64,000 bases of DNA, taken from Paremcibacter congregatus (GTDB lineage Bacteria; Pseudomonadota; Alphaproteobacteria; Sphingomonadales; Emcibacteraceae). A program made the position numbers and the translations under genes. Each line of letters starts with the position of its first letter. The first letter of the stretch is position 1. The stretch lies in assembly GCF_006385135.1 (NCBI RefSeq), contig NZ_CP041025.1, positions 1,705,501 to 1,769,500 of the forward strand, read 5' to 3'. Positions 26,353 through 36,931 of the stretch are shown piece by piece. Below the pieces are notes generated by a model. The model did no database searches and was not told the DNA's origin. It worked only from the letters and a program-made list of their open reading frames with translations.

Positions 26353-26916
26353 TTACTTGGCGCGTTCCACATAGGTACATTCTTCGGTATTGACCACGAT
26401 TTTGTCGCCGGTATTGACGAAAGGCGGCACCATAACACGACTGCCGTTTTCCATCATGGCGGGTTTGTTGGAAGATGCGGCGGTTTGTCCTTTGACAACC
26501 GGCTCAGTCTCGACAACTTCCAGGATCACATTCTGGGGCAGTTTTACGCCGAGAGGGCTTTCTTCGTAGGATTCAATCGTGACTTCCATGCCGTCCTGCA
26601 AAAAGACGGCCTGATCGCCAATCAAATCACCTGAAATTTCAATCTGTTCGTAGGTTTCCTGATTCATGAAAGTATACATGCCGGCATTTTCAAACAGATA
26701 GGAATACTCTGTTTGTTCAAGGCGAACCTGTTCAACCTTTTCTGAGGCGCGAAAGCGTTCGTTCAATTTGCGGCCATCCCGGAGGTTTTTCAGTTCTACC
26801 TGCAGATATGCGCCACCTTTACCAGGCTGTGTATGTTGTGTCTTGACAGCGACCCATAGACCATCTTGGTGTTCTATGACATTACCGGGACGAATGTTGT
26901 TACCATCAATTTTCAT
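26353..26916 (-). CDS. efp: translation elongation factor P
   Basis: 187 aa. Relieves ribosome stalling at polyproline. KOW-like N domain with the tip loop [12 protein letters not shown], in which Lys33 is the position modified in E. coli; then two OB domains, the last starting at [14 protein letters not shown]. No epmA or epmB is nearby. AAAGG precedes the ATG at 26916; upstream open frame to 26985 is non-coding. A GANTC site (GAATC, near 26946) lies in the leader. Confidence 0.97.
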   Translation of the reverse strand: MKIDGNNIRPGNVIEHQDGLWVAVKTQHTQPGKGGAYLQVELKNLRDGRKLNERFRASEKVEQVRLEQTEYSYLFENAGMYTFMNQETYEQIEISGDLIGDQAVFLQDGMEVTIESYEESPLGVKLPQNVILEVVETEPVVKGQTAASSNKPAMMENGSRVMVPPFVNTGDKIVVNTEECTYVERAK

Positions 26917-27031
26917 TTCATAAACCTTTAAAAGAACATTAGCGTGAATCGGGCGCAAATTAACAGTTTGGACGCCGCGACGCAATCTTTATTAATCGCA
27001 ATACATAAGGTCCGGGCATAGGCCAGATGGT

Positions 27032-27955
27032 TTAATAGCCCTTTTGCGGATCAACCTGATTGATCAGAGGGACGCCGGTGACCATATTCCGGTGGTTCTG
27101 CAGCAGTTGCGCGACAGCATCATCAATGTTGGTCAAGCTGGCGCAGTGGGGGGTAATGGAAATCTTGGGGTGCCGCCAGAAAGGATGATCCTGGGGCAGG
27201 GGCTCTGTCTTGAAAACATCAAGACAGGCTCCGCTGATGTGTCCTTTATATATGGCATCCATCAAATCTTCTTCATTAAGCTGTCCACCGCGACCGGCAT
27301 TGATCAGGTAGGCACCGGTTTTGGCTTGTGCAAACAGGGTGCGGTCGAGAATATCTCGCGTGTCGTGCGTCAGCGGCAGCAGGCAGACAATATAATCCGC
27401 CGCCGCCACGGCATCGGGAAGAGCATCGCGCCCGGCGTAACTGACCACATCCGGCAGGGTTTTCGCAGAGCGGCTCCAGCCTGATACCTGATAGCCAAGA
27501 AGGTTGAGATAGCGGGCGACTTCACGCCCAATGTTGCCCAGCCCCAGCAAGGTGACATTTTTTGTGGTGCGCGGGGGCTTGGGAGCCCAGCTGCTGGCCG
27601 CCTGATACTCGCGGTATTCAGTCAGCCGTAGCTTGTGGTTCAGCAGAACGCCGCCGACATATTCTGCCATCTGATGGGCGAGACTGTTGTCGACCAACCG
27701 GGTTATGGTTGCTTGCGGGGGCAGCTTCGGGTCATTGAAGATGTGATCAACGCCGGCGCCGTAAGATGCTATGACCTTCAGGTTCGGATATTTCAGCAAT
27801 TCACCTGCGGGATGTTTCCAGCTGACAACATATTCAATATCTTCCGGGGCGCCGATTTCAGGCCAAACACGAATATCCAGCGTGGGAGCCGCAGCCTTCA
27901 GGGCGGTTTTCAGGGCATCACTGTTCTGATGCGGCATCACGATAAGAAGAGCCAT
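27032..27955 (-). CDS. D-2-hydroxyacid dehydrogenase (GhrA-like)
   Basis: 307 aa. NAD(P)-binding Rossmann motif LLGLGNIGREVARYL near residue 137; catalytic Arg in INAGRGGQLNEEDL, Glu in LDVFKTEPLP and His in ITPHCAS. The N-terminal part (SYGAGVDHI) matches the glyoxylate/hydroxypyruvate reductase A branch, which reduces glyoxylate to glycolate. AAGGATTCAGT precedes the ATG. It starts 9 bases after the VOC gene, so the two form an operon. Confidence 0.88.
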   Translation of the reverse strand: MALLIVMPHQNSDALKTALKAAAPTLDIRVWPEIGAPEDIEYVVSWKHPAGELLKYPNLKVIASYGAGVDHIFNDPKLPPQATITRLVDNSLAHQMAEYVGGVLLNHKLRLTEYREYQAASSWAPKPPRTTKNVTLLGLGNIGREVARYLNLLGYQVSGWSRSAKTLPDVVSYAGRDALPDAVAAADYIVCLLPLTHDTRDILDRTLFAQAKTGAYLINAGRGGQLNEEDLMDAIYKGHISGACLDVFKTEPLPQDHPFWRHPKISITPHCASLTNIDDAVAQLLQNHRNMVTGVPLINQVDPQKGY

Positions 27956-27964
27956 ACTGAATCC

Positions 27965-28390
27965 TTACTTAAAGTCTGGGGCAAAAATGTCATCATCGCT
28001 GGCGAAAGATTTGAATTCCAGCCCGTTACCGGCCGGGTCCTGGATGAACATGGTCGCTTGCTCTCCTTTTTCACCTTCAAAACGAATGTGGGGCGGAATT
28101 AGAAAGTCAATGCCTTGTGCGGTCAGATGATCGGCGAGGTTTTGCCATGCGTCCCGATCAAGCAACAAACCAAAATGGCTGGTTGGCACCTGTTTGTTTT
28201 CAACCAGGCTTGTCGGGCAAGCTGGCATTCTGTCGTTATGATGCGCCACAATCTGGTGGCCGTAAAAATCGAAATCAATCCATTTCTGACTTTCACGACC
28301 TACCTTGCAGCCAAGAACGTCGCGATAAAAGAGGCGCGCCTTTTCAAGGTCTGTTACGGGAAAGGCCAAGTGAAAACGTGGTCGTGTCAT
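27965..28390 (-). CDS. VOC family (glyoxalase/dioxygenase-fold) protein
   Basis: 141 aa. FHLAFPVTDLEKARLFYRDVLG is the classic first beta-alpha unit of the vicinal-oxygen-chelate fold; likely metal ligands are His12-type, His in SHFGLLL and Glu in GNGLEFKSF. GGAGG is correctly spaced from the ATG at 28390; an open frame to 28468 is ignored. Substrate unknown; it is paired with a GhrA-like reductase, so a small aldehyde or keto acid is possible. Confidence 0.85.
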   Translation of the reverse strand: MTRPRFHLAFPVTDLEKARLFYRDVLGCKVGRESQKWIDFDFYGHQIVAHHNDRMPACPTSLVENKQVPTSHFGLLLDRDAWQNLADHLTAQGIDFLIPPHIRFEGEKGEQATMFIQDPAGNGLEFKSFASDDDIFAPDFK

Positions 28391-28476
28391 GGGGTATGCC
28401 TCCAGAATAAAAGAAGATGCGGCGACTTTAATCCCGGGGGGCGGATAAAGCAATATGTGATCGTCCAAAATGAAGA

Positions 28477-28502
28477 ACCCGCCTTCAAAAATGAAGACGG
28501 GT
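28477..28502 (-). terminator. probable terminator of ccrM
   Basis: Arms ACCCGcCTTCA / TGAAGaCGGGT with one mismatch and a four-A loop, followed leftward by a T-rich tail. It lies 34 bases past the ccrM stop. Confidence 0.5.
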
Positions 28503-28535
28503 CAGTTTACCGGAGTTTATTATTGTTTTTATCTC

Positions 28536-29762
<1,227 letters not shown>

Positions 29763-29764
<2 letters not shown>

Positions 29765-30398
29765 AATCTCTTATAGATTTTTCATCTAAAAGAATCTTCT
29801 GAATAGGGGCAAAGCTCATACGGTGAAAACGACTCGGACCTACAAGGCTTAGTGCTTCTATATGTTGGCGGGTACCATATCCTGCGTTCGACTCCCAGCC
29901 ATATTCAGGGTAAATTTTGGCAATTTCAGCCATAAAAAAATCTCGCCTGACTTTGGCGATAATCGATGCTGCGGCGATCGATAATGATATATTATCACCT
30001 TTTATGACAAACGACGCGGGGCAATCGAGTTCAGGAAGGCGGTTACCATCGATCAGCGCGTGGTCGGGGCGACGCGGAAGATTGGCCACGGCGCGTTGCA
30101 TGGCGAGATGGGTCGCCTGCAATATATTAAGGTCGTCAATTTCCTGGGGACTGGCCTCGCCAAAGCCGACTTGGGCGCTTTCCATAATCAGAGGATAAAG
30201 CTTTTCCCGTTTCTTGGCGCTGAGTTTCTTGCTGTCATTCAGGCCATCGGGGATATTGGCCGGATTCAGAATGACGGCAGCCGTTGTGACCGGTCCAGCC
30301 CAGGGGCCGCGGCCGACTTCATCGACACCGCAGACATAGCCGCCGATTTGTTCTTCCAGATGATAATTCGGGCCGCTGACAGGGGAGGTGTTCGACAT
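29763..30398 (-). CDS. rnhB: ribonuclease HII
   Basis: 211 aa. Cuts RNA in RNA-DNA hybrids, including single misincorporated ribonucleotides. The catalytic DEVGRGPWAGP block is near residue 26; further acids lie in NDSKKLS and ALIDGNRLP, and the SIAAASIIAKVRRD segment is typical. GGAAAG precedes the ATG. Its stop overlaps the furthest GANTC site upstream of ccrM; the rnhB-ccrM order is one I recall from other alphaproteobacteria. Confidence 0.95.
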
Positions 30399-30484
30399 AA
30401 CGGGCTTTCCAGTATCCTAAAACATCCTATCCTTGGCATTGGGGGGGAAATGTCAAGAGAGGCTGTCTTAGGAAACGGTGAACC

Positions 30485-30560
30485 AAAAAAATTGGGCGGC
30501 TCATCTAGGGAGACCGCCCAAGTCTGGGGAGGAAAATGTCTAACAATGTCAATATTAGGC
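30485..30560 (-). ncRNA. candidate small RNA with anti-Shine-Dalgarno motifs
   Basis: Read leftward, a single-stranded CCUCCCC (30526-30532) is followed by a terminator stem UUGGGCGG / CCGCCCAA (30492-30521) whose 14-base loop holds UCUCCC, then seven U residues. The 5' end is unknown; TAATAT at 30552-30557 is a possible -10 box with no good -35. It shares the CUCCC logic of the larger element at 54808. It could instead be the terminator of an unseen leftward transcript. Confidence 0.4.
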
Positions 30561-30689
30561 CACAGGTATTTACAAAACGTTAATAGCTGCCTTATTTATT
30601 AATTAATACTAATATAAGAGAGTGTTTTTTTAACACCTGCCCTTAAATCGATATTTTTTTCAGGGAAGTTATTGTAATTATCGGAGAAT

Positions 30690-30709
30690 GGCGTATATAG
30701 GCGTATATA
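30690..30709 (+). repeat. tandem 10-base repeat
   Basis: Two exact copies of GGCGTATATA, 73 bases before the nitrite/sulfite reductase start. May form part of its promoter or simply be slippage. Confidence 0.6.
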
Positions 30710-30781
30710 TATGTAAAATATTTTAATGCACATTATTCAAGTGTAAATACCTCATGGATAGAGGTGGATGGATGGTAACAG

Positions 30782-32440
30782 ATGTATAAATACGATGAGA
30801 ATGATCGCCGTATCGTTTTGGAACGGGCGGCTCAATTCAAAAGCCAGGTGGAAAGACGTCTGACCGGCGCGCTGAAGGAAGAAGAGTTTCGGCCATTGCG
30901 TTTGCAGAATGGTCTGTATCTTCAGCTTCATGCTTATATGTTGCGGGTGGCGGTGCCTTATGGGTTGATGTCCTCGACCCAGATGCGCATGCTGTCTCAT
31001 ATCGCCTCCAAATACGACCGCGGTTATGGTCATATGACCACACGGCAAAACATTCAGTTCAATTGGCCGAAGCTAGATGATGTGCCGAGTATTCTGGATG
31101 ATCTTGCCTCGGTCGAAATGCATGCCATTCAGACCAGTGGAAACTGTATTCGTAACATTAGCGCGGACCAGTTTGCTGGCGTGATTGCAGATGAAGTGGT
31201 TGACCCACGACCTTATGCTGAAATTATGCGTCAATGGTCGACCTTCCATCCTGAGTTCGCTTACCTGCCGCGTAAATTCAAATTTGCTTTTACCGGGGCG
31301 ACCACGGATCGGGCGGCGGTACAATTCCACGATATTGGCTTTCATGCGTTGAAGAATGATGCCGGTGAGGTTGGTTTCAAGATTTATGTTGGTGGCGGTA
31401 TGGGCCGGACACCGATGATAGGTAAAGTGGTTAGTGAATTCGTTCCTGAAAAAGACTTGTTGCTGTATACCGAAGCGATTATGCGGGTATATAACCAGTT
31501 TGGCCGCCGCGACAACAAATACAAGGCGCGGATCAAAATTCTTGTGCATGAGATGAAACTCGAAGAATTTACCCGTCGGGTGGAGGACGAGTTCACAGCA
31601 TTGCTGGAGGAAGGCGGCCTTCCTCTGGATCAGGCGGAAATTGACCGGGTTGCGGCATATTTTGTCGATCCAGCCTATGAAGACCTGCCGGAAAAAAGTG
31701 CGAGTCTTGACCAGAATCTGGCGGACAACAGGGACTTTTCCTTCTGGTACAGGCAGAATGTACTGACGCATAAAAAAACAGGCTATGCCATTGTTAATCT
31801 GTCTCTGAAGAAGCCCGGCGTGCCGCCGGGAGATTTGACGGATGTGCAGATGCTGGCGATTGCCGATCTGGCGGACAAATACAGTTTTGGTGAAATACGC
31901 TCAACCCATGAACAAAACCTGGTGTTGGCGGATGTGCGAAAAGACGATTTGTTCGACCTTTGGGGTGCGCTTAACGCGTCGGGGTTTGCTGATCCAAATA
32001 TCGGAACTCTGCAGGATATGATCTGCTGTCCGGGGCTGGATTTCTGTACGCTGGCCAATGCCCGGTCCATTCCGATCGCAGACAAGATCACCAGTCGTTT
32101 CGACGATATGGATTACCTGTATGATTTGGGTGAGTTGAAATTGAAAATGTCCGGGTGCATCAATGCCTGTGGGCATCATCATGTGGGCCACATCGGTATT
32201 CTGGGTGTCAATAAAAAGGGGACCGAATTATATCAGATCACGCTCGGTGGTTCTGCGGGGGATGATGCTTCCGTGGGCAAGATTATGGGCCCTGGTTTTG
32301 ATGAGGATGGCATTGTGCCGGCTCTGGAAAAAATTCTGGCGACATATATTGACCTGCGGGAAGACGGGGAGGAATTCCTCGCTACATACCGCCGTGTCGG
32401 CATGACCCCATTTAAGGAGACGCTATATGCAAATCATTAA
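30782..32440 (+). CDS. nitrite/sulfite reductase (siroheme, ferredoxin-type)
   Basis: 552 aa. Two repeated ferredoxin-reductase-like halves; the [4Fe-4S]/siroheme ligands are CCPGLDFC and CINACGHHHVGH near residues 417-463. HMTTRQNIQFNW, the siroheme/anion-binding region, is near residue 86. It performs six-electron reduction, most likely of sulfite to sulfide in cysteine synthesis, since its partner is DUF934. Nitrite reduction cannot be excluded. The stop overlaps the DUF934 start by 14 bases, so the genes are coupled. cysH and cysG are not adjacent. Confidence 0.9.
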   Translation: MYKYDENDRRIVLERAAQFKSQVERRLTGALKEEEFRPLRLQNGLYLQLHAYMLRVAVPYGLMSSTQMRMLSHIASKYDRGYGHMTTRQNIQFNWPKLDDVPSILDDLASVEMHAIQTSGNCIRNISADQFAGVIADEVVDPRPYAEIMRQWSTFHPEFAYLPRKFKFAFTGATTDRAAVQFHDIGFHALKNDAGEVGFKIYVGGGMGRTPMIGKVVSEFVPEKDLLLYTEAIMRVYNQFGRRDNKYKARIKILVHEMKLEEFTRRVEDEFTALLEEGGLPLDQAEIDRVAAYFVDPAYEDLPEKSASLDQNLADNRDFSFWYRQNVLTHKKTGYAIVNLSLKKPGVPPGDLTDVQMLAIADLADKYSFGEIRSTHEQNLVLADVRKDDLFDLWGALNASGFADPNIGTLQDMICCPGLDFCTLANARSIPIADKITSRFDDMDYLYDLGELKLKMSGCINACGHHHVGHIGILGVNKKGTELYQITLGGSAGDDASVGKIMGPGFDEDGIVPALEKILATYIDLREDGEEFLATYRRVGMTPFKETLYANH

Positions 32441-32900
32441 AGACAAAGCCATTGTTGAGGACCAGTGGGTTCATTTCGATGGTCAAGGTGATCTGCCAGA
32501 CGGCGATCTTATTGTTTCACTGGATGTGTGGCAAACCCGGGCGAATGAGCTGCAGGGACGTAGAGTGGGGTTACAACTGGAACCGGATCAGCATCCAAAG
32601 GATGTTCGGGATGAGCTTGCAAATTTTGAGCTCATCGCAATTAACTTTCCGACCTTTATGGACGGGCGGGGGTATTCTTACGCCAAAATCCTGCGCGACC
32701 GGTTTGGTTTCGAGGGGGAAATTCGTGCCGTGGGCGATGTGATGCGGGACCAGATGTTCTATATGCAGCGGTGTGGTTTCACGGCCTATGAAGTGAAAGA
32801 AGGCCGTGATATTCACGACGCCATCAAGGCGTTTGATGATTTTTCCGTGAAATATCAGGTTTCTGCTGACGAGCACATCCCGATCTATCGTCGCCGGTAG
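32427..32900 (+). CDS. DUF934 protein, sulfite-reductase partner
   Basis: 157 aa. The LPDGDLIVSLDVW segment, LEPDQHPKDV and the core FMDGRGYSYAKILRDRFGFEGEIRAVGDVMRDQ...RCGF are DUF934 hallmarks. The family is almost always encoded beside assimilatory sulfite reductase and is thought to take part in electron delivery or assembly; the exact role is not established. AAGGAGA precedes the ATG within the end of the reductase gene. Confidence 0.9.
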   Translation: MQIIKDKAIVEDQWVHFDGQGDLPDGDLIVSLDVWQTRANELQGRRVGLQLEPDQHPKDVRDELANFELIAINFPTFMDGRGYSYAKILRDRFGFEGEIRAVGDVMRDQMFYMQRCGFTAYEVKEGRDIHDAIKAFDDFSVKYQVSADEHIPIYRRR

Positions 32901-32915
32901 ATCTTCTTAAAAATT

Positions 32916-33779
32916 TTACTGAAGCTTTACTTTGTGACGGCCGGCGAGGTCCTGGATAAATTGCCAGGCCACCCGGCCGGAGCGCGCGCCGCGGGTGCGT
33001 GACCAGATGAGGGCTTCCGCCTGTGCTTTTTCCAGGTCTACAGGTATGTTGTGAGCCGCAATGTAGCGAACGATCATGGCGAGGTAAACCTCCTGTGTGC
33101 AGCTGTGAAAGCCAAGCCACAGGCCGAAGCGGTCGGACAGAGAGACTTTTTCTTCGACTGTTTCTGCGGGATTGATCGCTGTGGACCGCTCATTTTCAAT
33201 CATATCCCGGGGCATCAGGTGGCGCCGGTTTGAGGTGGCGTAGAAAATTACATTTTCCGGTCTGCCTTCAATGCCGCCGTCCAGAACAGCTTTAAGGGAC
33301 TTGTAACTGCTGTCTTCCGTATCGAACGACAGGTCATCGCAAAAGAGGATTACCCGGCGGGCGCTGTTCTTGATGTGCTCAAGCAGACGCGGCAGGCTTG
33401 GGATATCTTCCCGGTGGATCTCGACCAGGGCGAGAGGGTGGTTGTCCTGTCCGCGAATGTGGCCGTGTAAAGCCTTGATCAGAGAACTTTTTCCCATACC
33501 GCGCGCGCCCCATAGCAAAGCATTGTTGGCGGGATATCCGTCGGCGAACTGACGTGTGTTTTCCGCAAGGATGTCTCTTACATGATCTATACCCATCAAC
33601 AGATCGATTTTGACATGATTGACGGCAGGTACCGGTATAAGGCGGTCTGGATCCGTCGCCCAGATGAAGGCGTCCGCCCCTGTAAGGGACGGTTCAGGAC
33701 GGGGGTCCGGGGTCATCTTTTCTAGCGCCGTGGCAATGCGGGCCAGAAGTTCCGGAGACAGGTCAGGTTGTTTTGACAT
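32916..33779 (-). CDS. DUF815 ATP-binding protein
   Basis: 287 aa AAA+-like ATPase. Walker A GARGMGKSS near residue 90, Walker B ILFCDDLSFD near 143, sensor region VIFYATSNRRHLMPRD and an arginine-rich C terminus (WSRTRGARSGRVAWQF). DUF815 proteins are widespread with no proven function; some resemble ATPases that load helicases. In several alphaproteobacteria it neighbours yajC, as here (divergent). Confidence 0.87.
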   Translation of the reverse strand: MSKQPDLSPELLARIATALEKMTPDPRPEPSLTGADAFIWATDPDRLIPVPAVNHVKIDLLMGIDHVRDILAENTRQFADGYPANNALLWGARGMGKSSLIKALHGHIRGQDNHPLALVEIHREDIPSLPRLLEHIKNSARRVILFCDDLSFDTEDSSYKSLKAVLDGGIEGRPENVIFYATSNRRHLMPRDMIENERSTAINPAETVEEKVSLSDRFGLWLGFHSCTQEVYLAMIVRYIAAHNIPVDLEKAQAEALIWSRTRGARSGRVAWQFIQDLAGRHKVKLQ

Positions 33780-33972
33780 ATTCTTTTCCTCAATTACCAG
33801 ACATGTAGCATAGTAGATAAAGTTTTTAAATAGGGGCTTTCAACGGCAAAGTCTTGTTTTTTGACTTTAACTGACCTATATGCCTAGGACGTAACGACCC
33901 GATTAAAAAATATGGGAAATTAACACGGCGGACGCTATAGTGCCGTCTAAATAAGTTTTAGAGGAAAATATA

Positions 33973-34317
33973 ATGTTTATTTCAGATGCTATGGCTCAAG
34001 CTGCCGGTGCAGCGGGTGGTGAAAATGTCCTTATGCAGTTCTTGCCTTTTATCCTGATCATTGCTGTTTTTTACTTTCTTATGATTCGGCCTCAGCAGAA
34101 GCGGGTCAAGGAACATAAAAACATGGTTGCCGCATTGCGCCGCGGTGATAATGTCATCACATCCGGCGGGATTGTGGCGAAAGTTTCCAAAGTCATTGAT
34201 GATAATGAAATCGAACTTGAAATTGCGTCCGGCGTGAAAGTCAAAGTCATCAAGTCGACCATTTCGACCGTTGTGGGCAAGCCTGCACCGGCCAATGATA
34301 CTGCTGATAAAAAATAA
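33973..34317 (+). CDS. yajC: Sec translocase accessory subunit YajC
   Basis: 114 aa. Short N-terminal segment, one hydrophobic helix (about residues 22-40, LPFILIIAVFYFLMIRPQQKR), and a soluble beta-rich part with GDNVITSGGIVAKVSKV. YajC associates with SecDF and YidC. GAGGAAAATATA precedes the ATG. First gene of yajC-secD-secF-Mth938. Confidence 0.96.
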   Translation: MFISDAMAQAAGAAGGENVLMQFLPFILIIAVFYFLMIRPQQKRVKEHKNMVAALRRGDNVITSGGIVAKVSKVIDDNEIELEIASGVKVKVIKSTISTVVGKPAPANDTADKK

Positions 34318-34339
34318 TTAACAAATACCGGGATAAGCC

Positions 34340-35944
34340 ATGTTAGATTTCCCCCGTTGGAAAGTGGTTCTGATCACTCTCGTCGCCCTGTTCGGCGTGG
34401 TGTCCGCAGCACCGAACTTCCTGAGCGATGAACAGTTGAACAGCCTACCTGATTTTTTACCTAAAAAACAACTGACGTTGGGACTAGACCTGCAAGGGGG
34501 GGTCCATCTCTTGATGGAAGTGGACCTGACAGAAGTCCGGCAGGAAAAACTGATTTCTAAACGTGGCGATATCCGGGATGCCCTCCGGGCGGCAAGCATT
34601 CCTCAGCGAAGTGCTATTCGTGGCGATAATATCGTGATCAACCTGACCAAACCGGAACAAGCCGATCAAGCGCTCGACGTTCTTGATGATACGGTGGAAA
34701 TGCTGGGCGGGTCAGCCCTGACCGGTGGCGGGGTGCCTGATATTGAATATTTGAAACAGGAAAACGGCGCAATTATTGTGAGTTTGACTGAAGACGGCCT
34801 GATCAAGCGGGGCAATGATGTTATTACCCAGTCCATCGAAGTGCTGCGCCGTCGTATTGACGGTATGGGCACGACGGAGCCGAATATTCAGAAACAGGGC
34901 GAAGGCCGAATTCTCATTCAGGTTCCGGGGTTTGATGATCCGCAAAAGTTGAAAAATATCATTGGAAAAACAGCTAAACTGTCGTTCCAGTTGGTTAACA
35001 GTGCAATGGGGTCTCAGGACCGGGTCCCTCCTGGGTATGAACGTCTTCCTATGGCGGAGAGCGAGCGGGTTCCTGGCCTGCCGGACAGTCTCGTGGTGAG
35101 TAAACGCAAAATACTGACCGGGGAAAATCTGAAAGAAGCCGGACTGGGGTATGACCAGGATAATCGTCCGGTGGTCAGTTTCCGGTTTGATAATTTTGGC
35201 GGCAAGAGATTTGCGGATGTCACCCGCAAGAATGTAAACCGGCGCTTTGCAATCATCCTTGATGGTGAAATTATCAGCGCCCCGAATATTCAAAGCCCCA
35301 TTCTGGGGGGATCCGGTATCATTACCGGTAACTTCACCGTGGAAAGCGCCAGTGAACTGGGCCTGCTGCTCAGTGCCGGGGCATTGCCGGCGCGCTTGAC
35401 TGTGGTCGAGGAAAGAACGGTTGGCCCGGATCTTGGGTCTGACAATATTGAGGCTGGCAAGATAGCCGCGATCATCGGCCTTTTGGCGGTGATGGTTTAT
35501 ATCGTTCTGAGTTATGGCATGTTTGGCATGGTGGCGAACTTTGCCCTGATAATCAATATTTCCCTGATATTCGGTTTGTTGTCGACTTTGGGCGCCACCT
35601 TGACCATGCCGGGGGTAGCCGGGATTGTGCTGACCATCGGGATGGCCGTGGATGCCAACGTTCTGATTTTCGAGCGTGTGCGGGAAGAATTCCGCAAAGG
35701 CAAAAAAGCGTTATCGGCTCTTGATACCGGGTATGATAAAGCTTTCAGCACCATTATTGATGCCAATGTCACAACATTTATTGCGGCGCTTATTCTGTTC
35801 CAGTTTGGGACCGGTCCGATCAAAGGTTTCGCGGTTACGCTGGCCATCGGGGTTGCGACGTCCATGTTTACCGCGGTTAGCTTTTCCCGCATGATTATTT
35901 CCGCATGGGCCGTTCGCAAACGCCCCACCGTGTTGAAAATATAA
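34340..35944 (+). CDS. secD: protein translocase subunit SecD
   Basis: 534 aa. With SecF it uses the proton gradient to pull exported proteins into the periplasm. One N-terminal helix, LGLDLQGGVHLLMEVD, a large periplasmic domain (~50-350), then five helices with the conserved GIVLTIGMAVDANVLIFERVREE. It starts 22 bases after yajC and ends 13 bases before secF. Confidence 0.97.
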   Translation: MLDFPRWKVVLITLVALFGVVSAAPNFLSDEQLNSLPDFLPKKQLTLGLDLQGGVHLLMEVDLTEVRQEKLISKRGDIRDALRAASIPQRSAIRGDNIVINLTKPEQADQALDVLDDTVEMLGGSALTGGGVPDIEYLKQENGAIIVSLTEDGLIKRGNDVITQSIEVLRRRIDGMGTTEPNIQKQGEGRILIQVPGFDDPQKLKNIIGKTAKLSFQLVNSAMGSQDRVPPGYERLPMAESERVPGLPDSLVVSKRKILTGENLKEAGLGYDQDNRPVVSFRFDNFGGKRFADVTRKNVNRRFAIILDGEIISAPNIQSPILGGSGIITGNFTVESASELGLLLSAGALPARLTVVEERTVGPDLGSDNIEAGKIAAIIGLLAVMVYIVLSYGMFGMVANFALIINISLIFGLLSTLGATLTMPGVAGIVLTIGMAVDANVLIFERVREEFRKGKKALSALDTGYDKAFSTIIDANVTTFIAALILFQFGTGPIKGFAVTLAIGVATSMFTAVSFSRMIISAWAVRKRPTVLKI

Positions 35945-35957
35945 AGGAGCCTATGAA

Positions 35958-36911
35958 ATGTTATTAAAGCTGGTTCCAGAAAATACGTTCATCAAGTTTA
36001 TTAATTTTCGTAAATTTGCATATGTCTTCTCCTTGATGATGATAGTTGCCGCCTTTGGGCTGTATTTTTCAAAAGGACTGAATTTCGGTATCGATTTCGA
36101 AGGCGGAATCATGGTTGAAATCGGGACTGAGGAAGTTGCAGATATTGGGAAAATCCGGTCAACTCTGTCAGAACTGGACCTTGGTGATGTCAAGGTGCAG
36201 GAATTTGGTGATCCCAAAGATGTTTTGATCCGCCTGGAGTATCAGGAGGGCATGACGGTTGATCAGGTGGTGGAAAAGGTGCGGGAAGTGCTGCCCGACG
36301 CCATTGAAGGCGAGATCAGTTATCGCCGGACGGAAACCGTCGGGTCCACAGTATCAGAAGAATTGATATCTGACGGGATTATGGCGGTAATACTGGCGAT
36401 TGGCGCCGTGCTGATCTATATCTGGCTGCGGTTTGAATGGCAGTTTGGGATGGGGGCCGTGATTGCCCTTGTGCATGATGTGATTCTGACCATTGGTATG
36501 TTTTCACTCACGGGTCTGGAATTCAATCTGTCGACCATTGCGGCGATCCTGACGATTGTCGGGTATTCATTGAATGACACGGTGGTGGTTTATGACCGTA
36601 TCCGGGAAAATCTGAAGAAATTCCGTAAGAAACCAATGCCTGAATTGCTGAACCTCAGCATCAATGACACCTTGTCACGGACGGTAATGACCTCCCTGAC
36701 GACGTTGATTGCTCTGGCCTCCTTGTTTTTCCTCGGGGGGGAAGGTATTCATGGGTTCTCAGCCGCGATGATCTGGGGTATTTTTGTCGGAACATATTCA
36801 TCCATCTTTATTGCGGCGCCGATCCTGCTGTGGGTGGAGTTACGCCGGGATGAACCGGATACTTCACCGGAAGCCGGGGTGGATGTTATTCCGCCGCAAA
36901 AAGGTTCATAA
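35958..36911 (+). CDS. secF: protein translocase subunit SecF
   Basis: 317 aa. N-terminal helix followed by LNFGIDFEGGIMVEI, a periplasmic domain, then five helices with GYSLNDTVVVYDRIRENL and the late GGEGIHGFSAAMIWGIFVGTYSS. Partner of SecD. AAAGGAG lies 16 bases before the ATG; the downstream Mth938 gene follows within 20 bases. Confidence 0.97.
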   Translation: MLLKLVPENTFIKFINFRKFAYVFSLMMIVAAFGLYFSKGLNFGIDFEGGIMVEIGTEEVADIGKIRSTLSELDLGDVKVQEFGDPKDVLIRLEYQEGMTVDQVVEKVREVLPDAIEGEISYRRTETVGSTVSEELISDGIMAVILAIGAVLIYIWLRFEWQFGMGAVIALVHDVILTIGMFSLTGLEFNLSTIAAILTIVGYSLNDTVVVYDRIRENLKKFRKKPMPELLNLSINDTLSRTVMTSLTTLIALASLFFLGGEGIHGFSAAMIWGIFVGTYSSIFIAAPILLWVELRRDEPDTSPEAGVDVIPPQKGS

Positions 36912-36931
36912 AACACAAGGACATCGTTTTC

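Larger units (their letters stand above)
30399..30781. other. 383-base intergenic region with a candidate small RNA and an AT-rich leader
   Basis: Contains the minus-strand CCUCCC element and terminator at 30485-30532. Further right is AT-rich sequence with GTGTT/AACAC arms around 30622-30636, a tandem 10-base repeat GGCGTATATA at 30690-30709, and the leader of the nitrite/sulfite reductase gene. No convincing protein gene. A 15-codon frame at 30536 behind GGGGAGGAAA is judged spurious. Confidence 0.5.

Noticed and set aside
30536-30583. 15-codon frame behind GGGGAGGAAA on the plus strand
   Set aside because: The apparent ribosome-binding site is the complement of the CCUCCCC motif on the minus strand, and the peptide is not recognisable.
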